Source: Flavisphingopyxis sp963800335 (GTDB lineage: Bacteria; Pseudomonadota; Alphaproteobacteria; Sphingomonadales; Sphingomonadaceae). From it: a stretch of 64,000 nucleotides of DNA. Made by a program: the position numbers and the translations under genes. The notes beneath the pieces were generated by a model. The model saw only the letters and a list, made by a program, of their open reading frames with translations, did no database searches and was not told the DNA's origin. Of this stretch, positions 56,557-64,000 are shown in pieces; within the stretch, counting starts at the first letter, position 1; the number at the start of each line of letters is the position of its first letter. The stretch is taken from positions 615,460 to 679,459 of the forward strand of contig CAWDAN010000007.1 of NCBI GenBank assembly GCA_963800335.1, given 5' to 3'.

Positions 56557-57267
56557 TCACAGACGGCATACAGTATATATTTCCGCGGCTAAATCAGGAA
56601 AATCCTTACCCAGCTCGAAGAACCCTTGAATCATTTCTTCCGACCAATTTTCTTGGATTTGGCCATTTGACAATGGTTTGAAATAAACTCCCCCCATTTC
56701 GACAATTTGGAGACCGGTTTTTTCAATGTCGGATCGAAAGCTTTCGGGTGTGTAGACCCGTCGATGCCCGAGCGCGTGATCGCGCGGGTTCAACTCACAC
56801 GGATTATCGAGCATTCCCATCTTCACTGCGGCGAGCCGGTGAATTGAATGCCCATTGGGCACACCAAGAAACAGCCTGCCCCCTGGCGCCAGCCATTGCT
56901 TGACCCGCATAAGCAGCCCGACAGGGTCGTCGACGTGTTCCAAAACATGTTCAATAATGATCGAATCGAACGGTTTTTCCGGCCGGAATTCCTCGAATAG
57001 TGCGTGAACCTTGATCACATTTTTATAATCAGGAATCTTCGCCAACAGCTCAGAGGAACCCTCTACGACGGTCAGCGTGTCAAAGTCGTGCCTGAGAAAA
57101 TTGGTCATCTCCCCTTCGGCGGGCCCCAATTCCAAGCCCCGATTGCCGGTCAACTTAGGTTTGATCGTTTCGTACCGATATCGGATCAGCCGTTTATCAA
57201 AATCGAGCTGCTCTTGCAGGTACCAGTCCGACAAAGACTTTACCCGGTGAAGTTCATCGTCGTTCAT
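56557..57267 (-). CDS. Class I SAM-dependent methyltransferase
   Basis: A 236-residue methyltransferase of the type found in polysaccharide loci. SAM-binding motif I is RGLELGPAEGEMTNFL, motif II region TLTVVEGSSELLAKI, and DSIIIEHVLEHVDDPVGLL is the post-II signature. The C-terminus has HRRVYTPESFRSDIEKTGLQ, common among 3-O/4-O sugar methyltransferases and related DUF-type proteins. AT-richer than the hut genes. It lies 23 bases after the epimerase gene and is likely co-transcribed. The substrate is not known. Confidence 0.88.
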   Translation of the reverse strand: MNDDELHRVKSLSDWYLQEQLDFDKRLIRYRYETIKPKLTGNRGLELGPAEGEMTNFLRHDFDTLTVVEGSSELLAKIPDYKNVIKVHALFEEFRPEKPFDSIIIEHVLEHVDDPVGLLMRVKQWLAPGGRLFLGVPNGHSIHRLAAVKMGMLDNPCELNPRDHALGHRRVYTPESFRSDIEKTGLQIVEMGGVYFKPLSNGQIQENWSEEMIQGFFELGKDFPDLAAEIYTVCRL

Positions 57268-57290
57268 TTTTGCTACTCCTGCTCAAAATC

Positions 57291-58208
57291 TCACGGGCGC
57301 GATGCTTCGCCGGCCTGCGTCCTCAACTCTTCGATATGGCGAAATTCGGCCACCAGGCCCGTCGTAAAATCACTTTCAGCGGCCAGCAAATACTGCATGA
57401 GTTTGGCGTTATCGAAAACCATATCCCGAGTGCGTGCAGAATATTCGCGTCGCGATATCGTCGCGGGACGGCCGCTGACGAGGACCAGCTTGTCCAGCAG
57501 GTCACGGATCGCAATGGCCCTGCCCCCGACGACGTTAATAACGCCTGGTTCCCCTGACAGTTCGGCCGCATTGAGAACTGCTGTCACAACATCGTCTATA
57601 TAGATGAAACTGCGCAGTTCGTTGCCTTCGCCCCAAAGTTCGATGTCCTTGCCCGAGACGATGTTCTCGATAGCCTTTGGAATGACCTTGGCGTATTTTT
57701 CCTCGCCAGGACCGTAAACATGGCCGATGCGCAGGACTTGGCTTTCGAGCCCGCACTCCGCGGCATGAAGTCTCACCATCCTCTCGCAATACAGCTTGGA
57801 CATACCGTAAAGGGACGCCGGATCGGTGACCGTGGATTCGGTGATCGGTCCATCCACGATGCCATAGACGTCAATGGTACTGAGATAGACAATCTTCTTG
57901 AGGTTTCGCCACGGCAATCCGAGAAGCTTATCAGTAAAAACAATGTTGCCGTTACAGTCGGCAACACGGTTGGCCTCCGCTGCGTTTTTCGGCGTGAACG
58001 CGCCTGCATGTATGAGTATATTGGCTTCAGCCAATAGTTCAAGATCGGCCTCGGACAGACCGAATTGGTCCCCTTCACCGTAAATTACGTGAGCGCCGTC
58101 GGACCTGTTCGAGCTGAATGCGGTAGCGTCCTCACCGTAGCGCACGCGCGCCGCCTGCAACAAGCGGCCGCCGATAAATCCCGAGGTGCCCGTGATCACT
58201 ACCTTCAT
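57291..58208 (-). CDS. NAD-dependent epimerase/dehydratase
   Basis: A 305-residue extended SDR. Rossmann motif ITGTSGFIGGRLLQAA at residues 5-20; the catalytic triad region is VYLSTIDVYG (Ser/Thr) and SLYGMSKLYCERMV (Tyr-x3-Lys). FIYIDDVVTAVLNA is the usual substrate-side motif. The exact reaction (4-epimerase, 4,6-dehydratase or reductase) is not decided. Its ATG overlaps the stop of the ATP-grasp gene by four bases, so the two are translationally coupled and presumably act on the same compound. Confidence 0.88.
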   Translation of the reverse strand: MKVVITGTSGFIGGRLLQAARVRYGEDATAFSSNRSDGAHVIYGEGDQFGLSEADLELLAEANILIHAGAFTPKNAAEANRVADCNGNIVFTDKLLGLPWRNLKKIVYLSTIDVYGIVDGPITESTVTDPASLYGMSKLYCERMVRLHAAECGLESQVLRIGHVYGPGEEKYAKVIPKAIENIVSGKDIELWGEGNELRSFIYIDDVVTAVLNAAELSGEPGVINVVGGRAIAIRDLLDKLVLVSGRPATISRREYSARTRDMVFDNAKLMQYLLAAESDFTTGLVAEFRHIEELRTQAGEASRP

Positions 58209-59272
58209 GGAAAATGTATTTCCCGCGAGACTGCATCTTCGCTAATCAGGCGGGGCGTCACGTCCATGCCGCGCAACCAGAGAAGGTTGTTGGGAAGCGG
58301 ATTAACCGTCTTCTCCAGCTTCGGGAATTGCCCATAAAGCGCGATGTCTTTGAATATTTCGGGCATGTTGAGACCGGCTTCGGTGAAAAAGAGCACGGTC
58401 GTGAAGAAGCGGGAGATATTGATCTCCGTCGGATTGGGCACGCCATGCTTGTCGTAAGCCATGTCCACACCGAATATCCCATGAGGCTTCGGGGACACTG
58501 CCCTGATCGCTTCAATTGCTACGCGGGTGACCTGGTCGTTATCGCACGTTACACCGACTTTGGTGACGCCAGTGACGCCTGAGATGCTTCGATTACCATG
58601 CGTCCATCCCCGGCGCTCTCGTGACTGGGCGACGACCAGCTCCCCTTCGTGCCAGATCGACAACCATGTGACCGTCGACGAAGTGAGCATGCTCGCCGCG
58701 ACGAAATCTCCCCAACCCTTGAAATGATCGATCCAAGCCTTTGCCAGGGAGAAATCGGCAGTCGGAATTGCGCCCTTTCCGCCTCCGCCAATCGATGAGG
58801 CGCGAAGCCAGATCGTGCCATTTTCATCGCCAAGTTCGGCAAAGGCCTCCCGCAAATCATTCTCGTCGTGGATCATTCTGTTTTCGGGCACCGGAACGCC
58901 GGCAGCAGCAAAAGCGAGATAGGACTTATACTTGTGCACGCACGTATCGATCACTTCGTGTTCGGGCATGAATATCTTCGTGCCCGTCGCGGTAATTTCA
59001 TCGCGCAACAGGGAAGCGTGATAGATCTCGAGATCATTCTGGAAGTGGACAAGGTCCGGCTTTTCGGACTTCAAAATCTGGAGCAGACGCTCTCCGTATT
59101 GGGGCGAGTTGGCGTAAGGGACGAAAAACTTTTCCCTGGCGGACGACAGAACGAGGTCGGTTGGCTCCGAACCCATGCCAATTACCTCCTCAGGCTTGCG
59201 GCTCCGCAGGATCGAGTTGATCACGCCCTCTGCCGGTGCACCACCAGCACCTGCGATTAGAATTTTCGCCAA
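58205..59272 (-). CDS. ATP-grasp enzyme, carbamoyl-phosphate-synthase-like
   Basis: A 355-residue ATP-grasp ligase. N-terminal Rossmann-like preATP domain (KILIAGAGGAPAEGVINSIL), then ATP-grasp: TCVHKYKSYLAFAAAGVPVP, the glycine loop RASSIGGGGKGA and, near the end, FGVDMAYD and PTEINISRFFTT, equivalent to the Mg-binding Glu/Asn of carbamoyl-phosphate synthase. Such enzymes join a carboxylate to an amine or similar nucleophile through an acyl phosphate. I chose the TTG at 59272, six bases after GAGGAG. First gene of the ATP-grasp-epimerase-methyltransferase-HAD set; probably builds an amide or acyl decoration on a nucleotide sugar (inference). Confidence 0.85.
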   Translation of the reverse strand: MAKILIAGAGGAPAEGVINSILRSRKPEEVIGMGSEPTDLVLSSAREKFFVPYANSPQYGERLLQILKSEKPDLVHFQNDLEIYHASLLRDEITATGTKIFMPEHEVIDTCVHKYKSYLAFAAAGVPVPENRMIHDENDLREAFAELGDENGTIWLRASSIGGGGKGAIPTADFSLAKAWIDHFKGWGDFVAASMLTSSTVTWLSIWHEGELVVAQSRERRGWTHGNRSISGVTGVTKVGVTCDNDQVTRVAIEAIRAVSPKPHGIFGVDMAYDKHGVPNPTEINISRFFTTVLFFTEAGLNMPEIFKDIALYGQFPKLEKTVNPLPNNLLWLRGMDVTPRLISEDAVSREIHFP

Positions 59273-59884
59273 TGTCTGCTCCTCATTTAATTTATATCTC
59301 TTGGCACGCAGCGCCGGTTGACGTTGACTTTGGCGAACCCCTGTAACCCCAAACATAGGGCTGTTGCCGAAGGCATGAAGCATCTTTTGTACCGCTCCGG
59401 CGCCATGTTGCAATTTCGACTCGCGCGTCGTGGTGCCGATTGGGTCTTGCGACCCCTCGCGTCTCGCTCGACAATCGTCGGGCGATTCGCAAGGCTTTTA
59501 CACCCTACCCCAAAAGGCCGGCGCCATTCGGAGACGCATGGCATCCTCATGAGAACGCGATTGATTTTTCATGTAGGCCACAATTTCTCCGTCTCGGGTT
59601 TTTACGCCAAGGGACGCACATTGCACGAACCAGATACGATCTGCCGGCGCTCGCTGTTTTGGAAGGTCAGCGCTGGTGTCGAAGGCATCTCCAAACGCTT
59701 GGAAAGCGCCCCGATTAACGGAAAGCGCTTGTTGGCTTTCCGCTGAGACACTATAGAAAGCGCCTCCATCCACGCAGTTCGCGAAGCTTGCCGTGACGAC
59801 CACGCCGGCGCTTTGATCATTGCGAGCGGCCAGTAGCCAAGCACGGCAAAGCTAATCTTTAAACTTCCCGGTCGAGGTACGAAC
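59273..59884. other. Intergenic region between divergent polysaccharide operons
   Basis: About 610 bases between the divergent ATP-grasp and fdtA-like genes, expected to hold both promoters. Open frames on each strand are short, have no ribosome site or conserved sense, and are rejected. No clear operator seen. Confidence 0.5.
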
Positions 59885-60304
59885 GTGACGACTTACCCAG
59901 GCCTTGTTCGCGAAATCAGCCTGCCGCAAGTGCACGATCGCCGTGGCGATCTCACCTTTGTTGAGGGGGGAAACCACATTCCCTTCCAAATCGCTAGGGT
60001 ATATTACCTTTATAACGTACCGGTCGATGCCGAGCGCGGTGGCCATGCTCATCGGGAACTCGAACAGATCGTCTTTGCGCTCTCGGGCAGTTTTCGAATG
60101 AAGATCGACGACGGCCGAAGCCAGTCGGAATACTGGTTACGCGACCCTAGAAAGGGTCTGTATATCAATAACATGATTTGGCGTGAGATGGACGCTTTCA
60201 GCCAAGGGGCCGTTTGTATGGTGCTCGCCTCACAGCGCTATGACGAGGCCGACTATTTCCGCAACTACGACGACTTCCTTGGCGCATTGAGGGACGCGGA
60301 ATGA
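59885..60304 (+). CDS. Sugar 3,4-ketoisomerase, FdtA/QdtA (WxcM-like) cupin
   Basis: A 139-residue single-cupin enzyme that isomerises dTDP-4-keto-6-deoxyglucose to the 3-keto sugar, the step before 3-amination. Family marks: VHDRRGDLTFVEGGNHIPF, RVYYLYNVP, GGHAHRELEQIVFALSGSF (metal/active-site histidines in HAH) and WREMDAFSQGAVCMVLAS. Both FdtA (galacto) and QdtA (gluco) products are possible. It overlaps the next gene by four bases (ATGA), the standard fdtA-fdtB pair. Confidence 0.92.
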   Translation: MTTYPGLVREISLPQVHDRRGDLTFVEGGNHIPFQIARVYYLYNVPVDAERGGHAHRELEQIVFALSGSFRMKIDDGRSQSEYWLRDPRKGLYINNMIWREMDAFSQGAVCMVLASQRYDEADYFRNYDDFLGALRDAE

Positions 60305-61404
60305 GCGTGCCGTTTCTCGATCTTGGTGCCGCATACCAAGAACTCAAAAGCGAAATCGACGCCGCAGTGAAGCGCGTACTCGAGAGCGGCTGGTATATCC
60401 TGGGGCCCGAGGTCGAGGCATTCGAGAGCGAATGGGCCCACTATTGCGAGGTGGCGTACGCGGTGGGCGTCGGCAACGGGCTTGATGCGCTCGTCCTAGC
60501 GCTGCGGGCGCTCGAGGTCGGACCCGAAGATGAGGTCATCGTTCCGTCGAACACCTACATCGCTACTTGGCTTGCGGTGACGGCCGTGGGCGCCCGTCCG
60601 GTTCCGGTGGAACCCGATCCCCAGACATTCAACCTCGACCCCGCTCGCATCGCCACCGCCATTACGCCCGCGACCAAGGCAATCCTTCCGGTTCATCTAT
60701 ACGGCCAGCCGGCCGACCTGGATCCGATCCTCGAGATAGCTCGCGAGCATGGCCTCGCGGTGGTCGAAGATGCCGCCCAAGCACATGGTGCGCGCTACAA
60801 GGGACGACGCATCGGGGGGCACGGCGATGTCGTATGCTGGAGCTTTTATCCGGGCAAGAACCTGGGCGCGATGGGCGATGGCGGCGCGATCACGACCGAC
60901 CGTAGCGATATCGCGGATCGTATCCGAGTGCTGCGAAATTACGGGAGCCGGGAAAAATACGTCAACGAGGTCCAGGGCACGAATTCCCGTCTAGATCCAT
61001 TGCAGGCGGCGATTTTGCGTGCCAAGTTGCCTTACCTTGACGTATGGACCGAGCGTCGCCGTACGATCGCCGCAGCCTATACCGACGGCCTCGGCGACAG
61101 CGGCTTGGTGCTTCCGCACGTTCCCAACTGGGCAGAGCCAGCCTGGCATCTCTATGTCGTCAAGTCGCCCGATCGGGACGAATTACAGAAACGTTTGCAA
61201 GTGGAAGGGGTCGACACGTTGATCCACTACCCGATACCGCCCCATATGCAGGCAGCCTATTCCGGACTTCACTTGGCCCCCGACTCGCTACCCATCGCCC
61301 GACAACTCGCCGACGAGGTGCTGAGTTTGCCGATCGGCCCGCAATTGCAGCAATGCGAGTTCAATCGGGTCATCCAAGCTATTCGACAGCATGGGCTGTT
61401 ATGA
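60301..61404 (+). CDS. dTDP-3-keto-sugar aminotransferase, FdtB/QdtB-like (DegT/StrS family)
   Basis: A 367-residue PLP enzyme of the DegT/DnrJ/EryC1/StrS family converting the 3-keto sugar to a 3-amino-3,6-dideoxyhexose (Fuc3N or Qui3N). PLP-lysine is Lys186 in SFYPGKNLGAMGDGGAI; Asp157 in VVEDAAQAHG contacts the cofactor; the start VPFLDLGAAYQELKSEID is typical. It is flanked by four-base overlaps with fdtA and with the following gene, so all three are co-translated. An N-acetyltransferase (FdtC/QdtC) expected next is not visible; the following gene may modify the sugar instead. Confidence 0.93.
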   Translation: MSVPFLDLGAAYQELKSEIDAAVKRVLESGWYILGPEVEAFESEWAHYCEVAYAVGVGNGLDALVLALRALEVGPEDEVIVPSNTYIATWLAVTAVGARPVPVEPDPQTFNLDPARIATAITPATKAILPVHLYGQPADLDPILEIAREHGLAVVEDAAQAHGARYKGRRIGGHGDVVCWSFYPGKNLGAMGDGGAITTDRSDIADRIRVLRNYGSREKYVNEVQGTNSRLDPLQAAILRAKLPYLDVWTERRRTIAAAYTDGLGDSGLVLPHVPNWAEPAWHLYVVKSPDRDELQKRLQVEGVDTLIHYPIPPHMQAAYSGLHLAPDSLPIARQLADEVLSLPIGPQLQQCEFNRVIQAIRQHGLL

Positions 61405-62238
61405 CGACCTCGATATTGCGCAAGGCGGTTCGGCGCATCGCATTTAAGCTGCACTTTAGGCAAGAATTTCCGGATTATTGCTCTAGCGACTTTGCAGATT
61501 ACGTATCATGGAAAGCGGCCGGGCTGGAAGATTCGGCGGGAAATGTCGAAACGCTTGTCGTGGGCAGCTCACATGGCGACCACGGCTTCGATCCCTCGAA
61601 GTTCCCGAACAGTTACAATGCATGTCTCACGAGCGGCGACCTTCGAACCAGCTTCGAAGTTACCCAGGCCCTTCTTGACAGGTTAAGTTCACTCAAAACC
61701 GTCGTCGTGTTTCTATCATTCTTTTCTGTCGGATATGACTTAACAAAAGCGAGCGCAACCGATCAGTTTATTACGCTGAATTTTTTAAGACTCCCTTTCC
61801 TTCCGAGCTTCATATTAGCAATAAAACCATAAAGCCCATCAAACTTCGCTGCCAAATTGCTACTAAGTCGCCGTCACTACACTTGCGATTAGACGGCTAT
61901 AGCGAAGCCAAGTCATTCATGGATGCATGGCCACCGAGCGCGCGGAGACCCACCTACGCGAGAACGGCCGGCAGAACGATCAGCTCCATTGGTTGGAAAG
62001 TTTATCGAGAATGCTCAAAGATCGGGATATCTCGTTGCATGGCGTTTTGCCGCCATACCGAAAAGACTATGTCAGCGCGATAGGAGGCGCGACGGCTGCT
62101 TTAATGACGTGGGAAACAGTCGCCAGAAATATTAATATCATCGACCTAACGACGTCTTCCATCGTTTCTGACAGCGATTTCGGCGATCCAGATCATCTCA
62201 ATTCAATGGGTGCAGCCAAAGTGCCATGTACCTTATGA
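61401..62238 (+). pseudogene. SGNH/GDSL-like protein of the polysaccharide locus, frame-disrupted
   Basis: Begins with ATG 61401 overlapping the fdtB stop. The first block shows VETLVVGSSHGDHGFDPSKF and NSYNACLTSGDLRTSFEVTQ, with GSSH in the position of the SGNH nucleophile block; the frame ends at 61832. Coding sense continues in another frame (LRLDGYSEAKSFMD, about 61883) and a third (61927-62238), which contains DPDHLNSMGAAK, a DxxH-like final block of SGNH hydrolases. At least two indels; the joined length is about 275 residues. It might O-deacylate or O-acylate a surface sugar. AT-rich compared with the flanks. Family call moderate. Confidence 0.6.
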
Positions 62239-62282
62239 GTATAAACGGTACATAATTCAAAATCGAAATTGCTGGGCGCTGC

Positions 62283-63796
62283 ATGACTCAGAATTCTGAC
62301 AGTTATCGAACTATCCTGAAATCATCGTCCTTAATGGGCTTTTCCACCTTAGCGAACATTGTCGCCGGCTTATTCAAAATGAAACTGGTGGCGCTTTACT
62401 CGGACCAGCAGGCGTCGGGCTTGTCGGGATATATCAAAATATTGTCCAGGCGGCGGCAGGCATTTCCGCTTTGGGCTCGGGCAATGTAGGTACCCGTCAA
62501 ATTGCCGCTGCGAGGGCGGATGGTGGCGATGTCGCAGTCGGCAAAGTAAGACGCGCGCTCTTTTGGGGTACCATGATCCTTGCCGGTGTCGGCGGACTAA
62601 TCTTCTGGCTTACAAGCACCTTGATCGCCCGCATGGTTCTTGGCGACGAGTTCCGCTCGCCGGAGATCGCATGGCTGTCAGTGGCGGTAGCGCTCACTGT
62701 CGCTGCAGGATCGCAAGGCGCGCTACTTACGGGGATGCGGCGATAGGCGACCTTGCCCGGATCAACGTGGGCTCGGGCATGGTTGGCGCTGCGTTTGGCG
62801 TATTGGCAATCTGGCTTTGGGGAGCCAAAGGCATTGTAGCGATGATCATAATCGCTCCTGCAGTGACATTCGTCCTCGGCCATTTGTATGTAGCGCGCCT
62901 CGAGCGGCCCGCTGGTCCTCCGCCTAGCTGGTCGACATTGACGCATGAATGGCGAGAAATGGTGCAGTTGGGTGTGGCTTTCATGGTTAGTGGTCTCGTC
63001 GCCACGCTCGGACAACTAGTTGTCAGGTCACTTGTCCAACGCGAACTGGGCACATCTGGGTTGGGCGAGTTCCAAGCCGCTTGGGCAATCGGAATGACAT
63101 ATTTGGGATTCATTTTGAGCGCGATGGGAACTGACTATTATCCTCGCCTCACAGCAGCAATTAAGGACCATGAAGCAGCGACGCGCCTCGTAAATGAGCA
63201 AACCGAGGTGGCGCTCCTACTTTGTGCGCCACCGATATTAGCTATGCTGGGTTTCGCACCATGGGTCATCCATTTATTGTACTCCGCAGAGTTTGCCCCT
63301 GCTGTGGACGTGTTGAGATGGCAGCTCCTCGGCGATATATTCAAAGTCGTCAGTTGGCCCCTCGGCTTCGTAATCTGCTCGAGGCGCAGGAAAAACATTT
63401 GTTCTGACTCGCTAGACATTCAGCATGGCTGTCTTCGTGGCAGGCGTATATTTCGGATCGCCTCGTCTCGGCGTTACAACTACCGGCGTGGCATTTCTCG
63501 CCCTCTATCTGGCCATAACGCCAGTAACCTGGTGGCTAGCCCGGAGATTTATCGAGTTTCGTTGGAGCTGGTCGGTGAAACTTCAGACCGTATCAATCGT
63601 AATCGCAGCAGTTGCGGTCGATGTTGTAGGACGGTGGTCCGATGTCCTGGGCGCTGCGTTAGGGACGATCCTGGCAGCCGGTATGACATTGGGAGCGCTG
63701 GTGCGGCTCTCAACCATGACTGCGGCAGAGGGAAAGTTGGGCCACATTGCCAGATTTGGCGTGAAGATTACTTCCAGATTGAGGCGCACGCCATGA
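62283..63796 (+). pseudogene. Wzx-type O-antigen/polysaccharide flippase, frame-disrupted
   Basis: Multi-helix translocase moving lipid-linked repeat units across the inner membrane (MOP superfamily, WzxE-like). Frame-joined reading: SLMGFSTLANIVAGLFKMKL, LGPAGVGLVGIYQNIVQAAA, GISALGSGNVGTRQIAAARA, VAVALTVAAGSQGALLTGM, IGDLARINVGSGMVGAAFGV, VQLGVAFMVSGLVATLGQLV, MGTDYYPRLTAAI and LGDIFKVVSWPLGFVI, which are clear WzxE-family landmarks. Frame changes near 62400, 62465, 62745 and 63380-63425. It ends at 63796 with ATGA overlap on the next gene. Together with the Wzy-type genes this defines a Wzx/Wzy-dependent pathway. Confidence 0.82.
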
Positions 63797-64000
63797 CGAA
63801 AGCAGGATCCAGTCCTTCACCACCGCTCGTGACGTTCGCACTGTTTGCCTACAATCAGGAAGCGTTCATTCGAGAAGCCGTGGCCAGCGCATTGTCCCAG
63901 ACATATGAGCCGCTCGAGATCATTCTGTCCGACGACTGCTCCACCGATCGAACCTTTGCGATCATGCAGGAACTGGCGGACTTTTATTCAGGTCCGCATC
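63793..64000 (+). CDS. Glycosyltransferase family 2, 5' part
   Basis: First 69 residues of a GT-A glycosyltransferase cut by the window end. LVTFALFAYNQEAFIREAVA and ALSQTYEPLEIILSDDCSTD are the classical family 2 N-terminus, including the nucleotide-sugar-binding SDDCSTD. It likely adds one sugar of the repeat unit. The ATG overlaps the flippase stop by four bases, so it belongs to the same operon. Confidence 0.9.
   Translation, partial: MTKAGSSPSPPLVTFALFAYNQEAFIREAVASALSQTYEPLEIILSDDCSTDRTFAIMQELADFYSGPH

Noticed and set aside
59318..59803. Overlapping short open frames on both strands between the divergent operons
   Set aside because: No conserved residues, no ribosome sites, and composition unlike the neighbouring genes.

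Overview
The window is a high-GC chromosomal segment from an alphaproteobacterium, most likely a sphingomonad (Sphingomonadales). This rests on codon and GC style, the set of small conserved proteins near 16-17.6 kb, the KorAB pair and the hut and exopolysaccharide gene sets; no rRNA gene is present to confirm it. There is one tRNA (Lys, anticodon TTT), and I see no insertion sequence, integrase or CRISPR array.

Layout. 1-18.4 kb: the end of a UvrD-type helicase, a badly frame-disrupted exported protein with a calcium-loop motif, two small exported proteins, katG, an RluE-type pseudouridine synthase, a RoxA/YcfD-like cupin oxygenase, a DEAD-box helicase coupled to a YaiI protein, an eroded serine beta-lactamase-like gene, an M23-like exported protein, a small conserved gene set around a cold-shock protein, and an L,D-transpeptidase. 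18.5-37.7 kb is ordinary core genome: MFS transporter-cysK, a SleB cell wall hydrolase, a phospholipase D-like enzyme, an acyl-CoA dehydrogenase with its MerR regulator and a likely operator, purF-SDR, a tightly overlapped korA-korB-unknown-phrB-cfa operon, an esterase-rppH pair, uracil-DNA glycosylase and folK. 37.7-39.5 kb: tRNA-Lys followed by a second copy of its 3' end and an AT-richer insert with a 2OG-Fe(II) oxygenase and a truncated acyltransferase. 39.4-44.8 kb: histidine utilisation operon hutI-hutH-hutU-hutG. 45.1-64 kb: a large surface polysaccharide locus continuing past the right edge.

In the polysaccharide locus the plus-strand operon (45.1-53.5 kb) makes UDP-uronic acids (4-epimerase and UDP-sugar dehydrogenase) and encodes export and polymerisation (Wza-like lipoprotein, Wzc-like tyrosine kinase, a TPR-like protein, an O-antigen ligase/Wzy-like protein). 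A converging minus-strand block (59.3-53.4 kb) carries an ATP-grasp enzyme, an epimerase, a methyltransferase and a HAD phosphatase, then an EpsG-like polymerase and a family 4 glycosyltransferase. A divergent plus-strand block (59.9 kb onward) carries FdtA/FdtB-type genes for a 3-amino-3,6-dideoxyhexose, an SGNH-like protein, a Wzx flippase and a family 2 glycosyltransferase. The ATP-grasp/epimerase/methyltransferase/HAD set has no assigned product and is the best candidate for an undescribed sugar-decoration pathway.

A major caveat is the number of reading-frame breaks. Conserved genes such as uvrD, phrB, hutG, hutU and hutH each carry one small indel, while the segments 1.5-4 kb, 12.7-13.3 kb, 47.5-55.7 kb and 61.8-63.5 kb carry many. 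Other multi-kilobase stretches are clean. Consensus sequence error is the simplest explanation for the single breaks; the dense clusters may mix error with real decay or strain mixture. Product calls for broken genes were read by joining frames.
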